Of a stretch of DNA of 64,000 nt, positions 49,096 through 60,100 are shown one piece after another. This DNA comes from Gordionus sp. m RMFG-2023. Lineage: Eukaryota; Nematomorpha; Gordioida; Chordodea; Parachordodidae. How positions within the stretch are numbered: position 1 is the stretch's first letter; each line of letters starts with the position of its first letter. The stretch covers positions 7,695,985 through 7,759,984 of the forward strand of contig NC_088776.1 in assembly GCF_954871325.1 (NCBI RefSeq), given 5' to 3'. The position numbers and the translations under genes are program-made. Under the pieces are notes generated by a model. The model ran no database searches. It worked only from the letters and a program-made list of their open reading frames with translations, and had not been told where the DNA came from.

Positions 49096-49354
49096 TGATC
49101 TGCATCGAGCCTAATTTTTTAAGCCCGGCCTGAACCCGAACAGCCCGAATTTATTTAAATATAGAATGGCGTCTATTTTCTATAAATAAAATCACATATT
49201 TTTATTTTACATAAAATATTCAACATAAAAGATAAATGTAAATATTATTTTAAAAAATTTCTAAGGCTAGACCCGGCCCGAATTTTAAAATATTAGGCCC
49301 ATCCCGAAGCCCGTTGGGCCGTGTACGGGCCGGGCCTACTTTTGCAGATCTCTA
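49096..49354. mobile_element. hAT MITE of the GGGCC family, second copy
   Basis: Left flank CATCTAAT and right flank CTTCTAAT agree at seven of eight positions. It shares CCCGAATTTATTTAAATATA, GGCGTCTA and the end CCTACTTTTGCAGATCTCTA with 47004-47368, with a shorter interior. Confidence 0.83.
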
Positions 49355-49452
49355 CTTCTAATATAGTATAGTGACCGTAGGGTCTTTCTGACAGCTTGAA
49401 ATTAAACATCATAGCTTTAAAAAGATACTCGATAGAACTGCAGTCTGCATAG

Positions 49453-49674
49453 TAGTGTTGTTAAACGGCTCGTTTTGAGCCGATTTTTAAAAACGGCTAC
49501 TCAATATTTTAGCCAGAAAAATATTGCCTAAGTCTCGAGATTTCGCTAATAGTTGTCCAAACCTTTGTTCCTGCTATAAACAAAATCTTCATGCTTGCGT
49601 AATATTATTCTGGATGAAATATTGAGTTAGCCGTTTTTAAAAATCGCCTCAAAACGAGCCGTTTAACAACACTA
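49453..49674. mobile_element. TAGTGTTGTTAAA-family hAT MITE, perfect 8-bp duplication
   Basis: Ends TAGTGTTGTTAAACGGCTCG and its near-perfect reverse at 49674. Flanks 49445-49452 and 49675-49682 are both CTGCATAG. The sub-terminal repeat GAGCCGATTTTTAAAAACGG is also inverted at the other end. 222 bases, no coding capacity. Confidence 0.95.
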
Positions 49675-49682
49675 CTGCATAG

Positions 49683-52600
49683 AGAATCAGATAGATATTA
49701 TCAGACCCTCCTTTTTCCTTTTTTGGAACGGCACATTTTTAAAGACGGGCTTTTTTGGGTACAAGTTTTTAAGGAGGGTCCTAAACTGGACTGGTTTAAC
49801 ACGAATTTTAGGACCGGACACATATTAACGCAATAAATTTTTTTATTCAAATAATAATTTAAATATAGGTTTTTTTAAATATATATAACATTTCGTTTTA
49901 CAGAGACAAAATCTAATTCAACTTCCCCTGAAGAGTTATATATATAGAACTATTTTTTTTTTAAAAAATCGGATATTTATTAAGTTTAATTGTATAACTC
50001 GATAATTTGATTAAATAATAAACTATGAATTTTCATCAGTTTAAATTACAGCAATAAACTTAAACGCTATCTATTGGTTGCATTTTTGTAATATAAAATA
50101 GTATTAATTTTTTTATTAATCTTTCTTGATATATAAGTTATTGCTAAAACCGTAAAAAATATCAACTAAAAAATTAGACTTTTTATAATTTATGTTAAAT
50201 AAAACATCATAAAAGTATCATGAATTGTGTCGATGTTTTAGCACATAAATATTAATTATTAATATCCAATAAAAGAATAATTATACATCCCTTTTGGTCC
50301 CTTTAACACGCATGGCAAAACTCTCCTCATCTTATTTTATTGGTTAAAATAAATTAAAAAATAGAATAATAATGTTATATTTAATTTTATTTTTTATAAT
50401 ATATTTTAAAAATAAGAAATATAGATACAAAATTAATTATATTAAAATAAAATATATTTAAAAAAAACAATTAAAAATATACATCATAATATTTTTTTAT
50501 ATAAATAAAGGGAACTATTGTAAATAAATTTTTTTTTACATTGATTATGGGAAATTGATGAAAAAATTATTAATCATTATAATTATAAAAAAAACTTATA
50601 TAAAATTATATTAAAATGGGATATACAAAACATGTAAAAATAACATTAAAAACGGTATAAAGAGGATGAATAATATAAAGCCAGGATAAAATAGGTAAGA
50701 AGAGTCTAGGATTGCTCTTTGGCCAGTAGACTACTATAAAAGCTGTTGTAGTTCGCTTTAAGGATGGCTGTGGCAAACCTTTCTCCTAGAAAAAACCATT
50801 CTCGATTCTTCTGAGAGTTTTCTAATTTTAAGTTTTTGAAGAATGCTAGAGCGAGTTTTCCGTTGGTGGAAAGTGTGATTAAAATGATAGGAATGAAACA
50901 ATGGTAATTTGAGATTTACATGTATTTGGATATTTTAAGTTGTTCCTGTGGGCAATGATGTTGAGGGTTTAGCTGGATGCCCTTTCCTCCATGGAATTTG
51001 AATGCTCGTTATATGATTGTATTACATTTTGTATGCCTGATGAAATGACCGTTGCAAGAGCGAAAATGTAAACTGTCTTCCATTCATGTCAACATATGCC
51101 ATTTTTATATTACTCCAAGGGCCCTCAAAATAGGCTATTCTCGATGTATTCTATGCTGCCATGCAAGGCAAGGAGGAGACGTTTACAGCATGGGTTATGC
51201 GCATAGCCAGATTCAATAAAGAAAGCAAATATGGTGGCATACAATTTACAGCAATGAAAGAAGATGAATAACTAACGAGACCAGTTCAAGGGAACGCTAG
51301 ACCATAAGAGTCAAACATTAAACATTTACCCAAGCATTTAGAAGACTATATCATGAACATCATATTCAAAATTAACATTTTGTTTTTTTTACCAATCGTT
51401 ATCTCTTACATTTGACTTATGTCAAGCGGGGCTTTAAAACTTAAAAAATATAGATTATTAGATAAGACCCTTAAATCAGTACACAAGGAATTTTATTTTT
51501 CAAAACAAAATATTCTAACTAACATTTTAAATTGTAATTATACATGTTTTTTTGGAGCTCGTTATCGTAATTCCGTTTTTAAAAAATGATTTTTTTATAT
51601 TTATTTAAAAAAATTTGTTTTATTTTTTTTAAATCACCTTAAATTTGAAATATGTTTCCTAAATCCACTCCATTTAACACAACCTGTTATTTGACAAAAT
51701 TGAGCATATTATTTACCTCCCTGAACATCAATCCTTTTTTAAATTAAAACCAATTTTAATATTTCCAAAATCCTCTAGGCCCTTAGATTTACACCAATAT
51801 ACAAATGCAGCGATAGTTTCTCATGAAATCCATATCAAGGGTCTCCTCGGAAATATATTGAACATAAAATTTTTATACTCGTCCTGGTTTCAGACCACCT
51901 TTTCTAGGAAGTCAGATGGAATTGGCATCGGATCCCTGCTACAACTTTCTCTTTCAATCCCGTCTGGTTGATCAAGTTATTGTCAATAATGTATCAACTT
52001 ATATAGACTCCTGACCTATCTCCTTACCTTTTGGATATTATTATAGTACTAGATCTATGAAACTCAATTAAATTATTTTAATAAATATAGTGTAAGCAAA
52101 CCTTAAAGCCCTTAAAAAAATCCTGAGCTAAATAAACATAATAGGTTCAAATGAAGCACTGCCAAATATATCCAATAGAGGATCATCTAATTATTTCAAT
52201 TACGGCATCGGTTGAACGTAATGGCATAAGCCCGCCCTGCCTTGTATATTTATCCCTAAATTTTTGAAAATGACACGGCATCCTCTTTTGCAAATAAAAA
52301 TGCGAAGAGAATAAAAGTTCAAACTACTATTTTTTTTTACTATGCGTTACTCATATTAATGATTAAAATTCAAATATATTGTATCATATTACACCTCTTA
52401 GTTTTTGCCAAATTATCAAAGATGCCACCGAAGGTTTTTGAACTGAGCCGTCAAAATTCTTGGCACAACGCTAATCCTATATGTAAAATATGATGTTAGT
52501 TTTTCATCAATTATATTGATTTTTCTTAATTTTGACTTATCATATTTTCAATAAAAAAAGTAATTAATCAATTAATTTTGTTCGTCATGGTAAGTACTAA

Positions 52601-53842
52601 TTAAGTATCCAATAATTAAAAAGTAATAATAAATTTTAAAAAAATATATTAAAAAGGATATTTTTTAAAATTAGTTAAAACTTTATTTTAAAGTCAATAT
52701 AGTTTTTATTTCTAAATTTTTCCCGGTTAATTCTGTTCACACAATAGAATTTTGCAACTTGGAATGTAAGGGAGACCTGGATAAAGCGATTGACGGGGTA
52801 GCCTGTTAACGCGAATAACTTCTTAACCCTTGAGCGTAAAGATTTTAAATTTGGTGCGAAGATGTATTTTTATATCTAATTTCTTTACCTATGTTAATCT
52901 TTTAAAAAACTTTCTCGGTTTGACATATTTTGCCAAAAAAACTGTTTTTTCCCCAAAAATAATAAAATAAAAACCTTTTAGTATTTTTTGTCTTAACAAA
53001 ATATTTTAGGACTCAGAATTTAAAAATTTAACGAAGTTTATAGCTTAACTAGAAGTTACATAATAACGATTTGTATATGTCACCCGGATAAAGTTGTTAT
53101 TGGTAGTTAAAATGTTCCATCTGATTTAAGTTGTAAACAGTTAATTTTTAAATATTAACGAACGACACCATAAAAAATGATATTTTTAAATTTCACGAAA
53201 AGTCGCAAAAAGGAAGAATATTTTGAAAAGTGTCAAAATTACAATATTTTGTTCAATTAAGCAATATAGTTATGCTAAATTTATTTTTACCACTTCACCT
53301 TGGGTGGTATAGGATAAAATGGCGAAAATGACACACATCATATAATTAATCACAATTCCGAAATTATTATAGGTAAAAAGCTACACTTTTTTTTATTATT
53401 TTGATTAGAAATTTAGCTATATATAAATATACAATTTGTTTTCTTTGGCTAATGTTTCAAAAAATTTTGGTAAAAATGCAAAATACGAATCCCCCGGTCT
53501 CCTCTACGTAGTACAGATTAAATATACAAAAAAAAAGATTATATTATCTTATAAAACTAAATAAATACCATTATAAAACAAGGTATATTTAGAGCTATTT
53601 TATTAAACTCTCTTAAAATAATATAAAAAATAATATATCAATGTTGTAAAATATGTAAAACAACTTACATCAAAATATAAATTTCAAATATTTTAAAAAC
53701 ATAATATAAAGACCCATTATTTCATAATATAGTATATAGTATATATATATTATATTGAATTATGAATAAATATCTATCAAAAATTGCACAATATAAAAAT
53801 AAATATATTATTTGTATGTGATTTAATCTAAATAACAGAGGA
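49683..53842. other. 4-kb intergenic region, mostly unrecognised
   Basis: A short inverted pair (AGACCCTCCTTTTT near 49703 and AAGGAGGGTCCTA near 49771) may be a small transposon. Around 51150-51290 a frame reading FYAAMQGKEETFTAWVMRIA weakly resembles a retroelement gag segment; this is uncertain and, if right, a fossil. No host gene recognised in the rest. Confidence 0.35.
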
Positions 53843-53850
53843 GATTATAG

Positions 53851-54065
53851 TAGCGTTGTTAAACGGCTCGTTTGAGCCGATTTTTAAAAACGGCTAACTC
53901 AATATTTTAGCAAGAAACCTAAGCCTCGATATTTCGATAATAAATGTCTAGACCTTTGTTTTTTTCTATGAGCAAAATCTTCAGGCTTGCGTAATATTTT
54001 TCTGGGTGAAATAGTGAGTTAGCCGTTTTTGAAAAATGGGTTCAAAACGAGCCGTTTAGCAACTA
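53851..54065. mobile_element. TAGTGTTGTTAAA-family hAT MITE, perfect 8-bp duplication
   Basis: Begins TAGCGTTGTTAAACGGCTCG, and the opposite end is CGAGCCGTTTAGCAACTA. Flanks 53843-53850 and 54066-54073 are both GATTATAG. It sits about 110 bases beyond the stop codon of the phosphatase gene, next to its likely poly(A) signal (near 54083, minus). Confidence 0.93.
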
Positions 54066-54178
54066 GATTATAGATTAATATTTATTTAAAAAATTTTTTT
54101 TGGCGATTTGTTTCTAATAATTGGGAATATGTTGCCACCTGTTAGACTTAGAATGCGTGAAATAAAAAGGGAATGACA

Positions 54179-57100
54179 TTATTTGCGTCTCTTTCTTAAT
54201 TCGGAATCATAGGCTATAAGTTGCTGTAGAAATCCAATGTTAGGATGCACTTCCCTCTTTTTGCGTATCGCGGTTAGAGCTTGGTCTATCGTCATACCTT
54301 GATATTTCATGAGGTATCCTAAAACGATTGATGTCGATCTACTCATACCCATCATGCAATTGACCAAAATCTTGCCTAAACAAACAAAATTACCATTCGA
54401 TAAAAAATATATCAGAGAACCAGCAGGCCCAAACGAGCCGGGGTTTAAAAAATTGACCTATGCGACTGTGCAAGTTTTAGGTAAAAAAAATCGATATTTT
54501 AGTTTACATTGATATTATATTTAATTGTAATAAAAAATAAATTTTTTTGCCTAAATAACAAATTCTCAAAAAAAACGTGAACTTTCTAATAAATATAACC
54601 TAATTATCTGGCCAATACTACAAATATCAGATGCTATAATTAAATCAAATTTTTTTTCAAAATAAAAACATTTTTAATTAAATTACCGGTATTTACTTTT
54701 AAAATTCGAATTTATAATTATTATATATTAAAAATAAAAATTCTCTAATTTATTTATAGGTAATTTTAAAAAATAGACAGCAATTATTTGGGCAGTTTTT
54801 TTTATTAAGAACTGGGCAGTAAGAGAAAAATATATGGTAGGTTTTTAAAATTTTTGGACAGTATTTAGAATAATTTGGAAGGTTTTTAAAATTTTTGGTC
54901 AGTTATTAAATAATTTTTTAATTTTTTTTTTAATATTTATATATATATATATATGGGGAGTTTTAATTTTTATACATTAATTTTGAAAATGAATTTAATG
55001 AAACCAATTGATGAATATTGTTAAAAGATCTTCAAAAAAATTCTGAATCATAGAAATATCTAAAGGCTATTATTTTTAAGGGCAGGAGCAATAAAAAAAA
55101 TAACTTTTATTTTAACTGAAATTATTCAGTATTTATTTGAAAGCTGTTAAGTCGTTAGAAAACAAATATCTTTTGATTATAGACGATCACTGGGTCATTC
55201 CATGTCAAATGAGCAAAAAAATCAAGATTTTCGGCCGACCCCTTTCAATTTTGATAAAAAGTTGTAGACTGGTTATATATGTTTCCATTAGATTATAAAC
55301 CAAATTTTAGCGCATTAGCAACTATATTAACGGAGATAATCGGAGTTAAAGGTCCAAAAAACGCCTTTTTTTTCCTTTTTACTGATGTTAAATAATTAGT
55401 TTTTAATTTAAAACTAATTATGATAAATATTGAATCTAATATCAATAGCTAAGTTAATAATTGATAATTATGGCGAAAACATCAAAAATAATTTTTTTTA
55501 AAATATGGGTCATCTTATGGTCAGTTGAAAACTTGAAATTAATATTTCGAAATGTATATGATCTCCGATTTTTAATTTTTTTAAGAAATATTATCCGTTT
55601 ACTATTTTTTTAATAATTTCTTTAACAATTAGCATGGCTGGATATTTATTTAAAAAAATATTGCGATTTTTATACTTTAAAAAAAATAGATGGCGCTATA
55701 TATAATAGTTTTAATATGTTAAAATTCATTTTTTTTATTGATTAAAAATATTTTAATGTAAATATATCATAAAATTCGATTATATAACTTTGTAAACCTT
55801 ATTCCCCTGAGATATTCGCAGGATAAAAAATTTTAATAATTTTTTAAATATTTCATTGTAAATTAAAATAATTAAAAAATCGGACTAGCACACGAACAAA
55901 AAAGCAGGATTAAAGGGGTGCAGAAAAATTATTAAGGGAAAAATCGAAAATCGCATTAATTACCAGGCCTACCCCCAACCCCCTATCCACCTCCTCCCCA
56001 GACTAAGTCATACCCATTAAGACCAAGAATGTTATGAAATTGTCATTATCTTACATTATTAAAATAACCAGAGATAAAAAAAATTTCAAAGATTTTGAAA
56101 AATTTTTTAAGCAATAAAAATAACAAAATTATAGTTCTGATGAAATAAGCCGACTCATGCCTGGAATAAAAGATTGTGTATCTGTTAAAGGCGAGAAAGA
56201 ATTAGCAAAGATTTATATTAAATAATCTTAAAGAAATATTCAAGATGTTTAAGGAAGAATACCCAAGTATATCAATTGGATTCCCTAAATTTGCCGAACT
56301 TAGACCAAAAAACTGAATTTTAGTTGGATGGCACACACACTGTTTGTGTCTGCGCCATTCATCAGAATGTGAAATTAATGACAAATGTAATAGCTGAAAT
56401 TACAGCAGGAGAAGATTACTGTATAAATTCTTATAACAATCTTTTGGCGCAAATTATTTATAATCCATCTCAGCCAAAATGTTATTTAACAAATTGTGAT
56501 CAATGCCCTGGTATAGAATCTCTTATGGGCCAATTATACGAATTGTTTCAGAGAAATCGTATAGAATATGTCACGTTTAAACAATGGATCACGGTGGATA
56601 GAGCAAATCTTGAAACTATTATAAAATCCATTGATGGTTTCATCGAATATCTATTATAAAAAGTTCAAATTTTACTGCGTCACTCGTTTATAGCTAAACA
56701 CAAAGTTTATTTTTGAAGAATTCCAAAGAAAATTTAAAAGATGAGGAATTTTTAACAATTCTAGATTATTCTGAAAATTATTCCTTCATTTTACAAGATG
56801 AAGTTCAGGGATTTCATTGGAACAATGTGCAGGCCACTATACATCCATTTGTAGCATATTATAAATCTGGAGAAGAATTAAAAAATATAAATTTTGTTAT
56901 TTTGTCCGAATCATTAAGCCATAATATTAGTGCAGTCAGCCAAATTTCATTCTAAACCATAAAAAATAATATATTTTTCGGATGAAGCCGCGTCTCAATA
57001 CAAGAATCGCAAAAATTTTCTGAACATATGCCTTCATAAATACGATTTTAATATTCCTGCCGAATGGCATTTCTTTGTCTCTGCTCACGGCAAAAATGCA

Positions 57101-60100
57101 TGTGACGGTATCGGAGGAACTGTCAAAAGATTAGTTGCCAGAGCTAGTCTTCAAAGGCCAAATAAAAATCAAATCCTAACCATTAGAATTATATAATTAT
57201 GCTAAAGAAAATATTAATATTCAATTTGAATATGTATCCAATCAAGAATATATCGAAGAGGAATTAGCGTTTCGTAAAAGATTTAATTCTGCACTGCCCA
57301 TACATGGGACCCAAAAAATTCACGGGATTATTCCCATTGATCAAAATAAACTAAAAACCAAAATATATTCTAATTCCAAAAAATATAATATAAAACAAGT
57401 TCCGTTTTTAAATGAGAAAATTATATTTTAAAATATTAATGAATATATAACATGTGTATATGATGATAAATGGTGGTTAGGATATATAATCGATAAAAGT
57501 TATACAAATGAAGAAGTAAAAATCCGATTTTTACACCCTTGTGGACCTTCAGCCTCATTTAAATTTCCTCTGAAAGATAATATTTTAGTGTTGCCTAAAT
57601 CTCATATTCTCTCGCTGGTCAATCCTTCTACTCCCACCAGTCGAACATATATATTATCTCCTGAAGAATCTCACAAGCTAGCCAGGCTTTGTATTCCTTT
57701 AGATGAAGTAAGATTTAATTAATTTATAAACTCTCTTAATTAGGCAAAATTTGTGAAGATTTTAAAAATTTATGATCTGAATTACAAATAATATATATAA
57801 TGCACATTGTAATCGATTTAGTATGATATATATACATTAAAATATATTTAATCAATAAAAAAATAAATTTTAACATATTAAAACTATTATATATAGCGCC
57901 ATCTATTTTTTCTAAAGTATAATATTCCCAATATTTTTTTAAATAAATACCCAGCCATACTGATTGTCGAATAAATTATTAAAAAAATAGTAAACGGATA
58001 ATAATTCTTAAAAAAATTAAAAATCGGAGATCATATACATTTCGAAATATTAATTTCAAGTTTTCAACTGACCATAAGATGACCCATATTTTATCAAAAA
58101 TTAATTTTGATGTTTTCGCCATAATCATCAATTATTAACTTGGCTATTGATATTAGATTCAATATTTGATCATATTTAGTTTTAAATTAAAAACTAATTA
58201 TTTAACATCAGTAAAAAGCAAAAAAAGACGTTTTTTGGACCTTTAACCCCGAATATCTCCGCTAATATAGTTTCTAATGGGCTAAAATTTTGTTTATAAT
58301 CTAATGGGAACATATATAACCAGCCTATGAATTTTTATCGAAATCGAAAGGGGTCGGCCGAAAAGTGATTGATTTGACATGGAATGACCCCACTATGAAC
58401 GAGGTCTTAAGGCCATAATAAAGCGTTCGAGCCCAATGTCAAAAGACAGGCAGGTAAAAAAACCGAGATTTACAAAATACCGCTTCGTGGATATTTTCAG
58501 CGCTTTGCAACGTCAAAAAATATATAGCCTGCTTACAAGTCGAATTAATTCTGAACAAATTCGGCATTTCAAAGGTAATATGGATTCCACGTGAAATCAT
58601 TCAAATCACCCTGTGTTTTGGATAACCTTTTTTTTAAAAATAAATGAAACTTGGTATCAACAGTGAATATGAATAGTCGATGATGCACCATACTTTTAAC
58701 ACAGTTAAAAGGTGCCAAGACTTGAAATCGCGAAAATTTACTAAAACATTATATTATATATTTTTTAATGTTCTATATCTAACTCCTTCCTAATTTTTAT
58801 GCATAAAAAACCTTTCATGAAATCGAACTGGGACAGGGACAGCCTATTTTGGTTTGTTTTAAGTGTTGGGTGGCATTGTATTTTTCTCTTATTTTTCATT
58901 TTTTTTTCACCTGAGGCTGTTTAGTCGAAGCTATATAACCGGTTAAACAGCCAACTGTTTGCAAATAAGTCGAACCAAGACACAACCTTCAACTTGTTTT
59001 TTTTTTTAAAAAATTTCCCATTTTTGTAAATTTTCAAATTATTTTTGTTAATATTACAACTATTTCATCCTAATTAATCCATTAAAAACCGTGTAGTTTT
59101 CAATACTATTTTTAAATTTTAATTTATAGGTATTAAACATTTCGTAACAAAAAAATATTAATTTCTCAAAAATTTTATTGCTTTGTTTTTTTATACCGGA
59201 AATAACATTTCCATTTAAGATTTTATATTATATAAATAAAAAATTAAGGAGATTTTAAATGGCTACAAGGTTAATATATAATTTGTGGTTAGCATCAATA
59301 GTAATAGAAAATAATTTGAGATTTAAGGAAAGCATGATAGCATAACATAATTTTGGACTTTAGGCCGATATCTCAAAATCTATTTGAGCTAGCTCTTTCT
59401 CTCTTTCTAATCCATTATATAACCATCGCACCGAGTAGTGTTGTTAAACGGCTCGATTTGAGCCGACTTTAAAAAACGGCTGAATTACTATTTTATCCAC
59501 AAAATTACTACGCAAGCCTGAAGATTATGCTTATAGATGACACAAAGGTTTGGACATCTATTAGAGAAATCTCGAGGCTTAGGCAAAAATTTTTCAATGA
59601 GTTAGCCGTTTTTAAAAATCGGCTCAAGAGCCGTTTAATAATACTAATACCAAGTTCTATTTACTATTAAAAACGATTGTATTGGTTGTTATTATTGAAT
59701 TCCCGTAATAGGTATACAAGTTAGCGGCATTATGTTTTTTTCAACTTTAAATCATTTTTTAAGCGCGCTTTTTTAAATTTAAAAATATGATTTTATCGGG
59801 AAATGATCATGTTTGGAATACCTACCCTATGAATTTCAGATAATTTAGCCAAGAACTTTTGAACAACAAAATTTATATAGATGTATAATTTATAAATGAC
59901 TCAAAAGTCGGAGTTGTTAACGCTCCTTTTTAAAAGTAGCTAGCTCCCGCTCCAAGTAATGGAATGCCACTCTAAATCATTGCAGAGTTCCGGTGAACTA
60001 GTAGATATTTTTACACCAGAATTATATTTTCTTAAAAAAATTAATCAATTTGTATTTTAGTTCCATATTTTGTGCATTTTATATTCATTCCCAATTTAAT

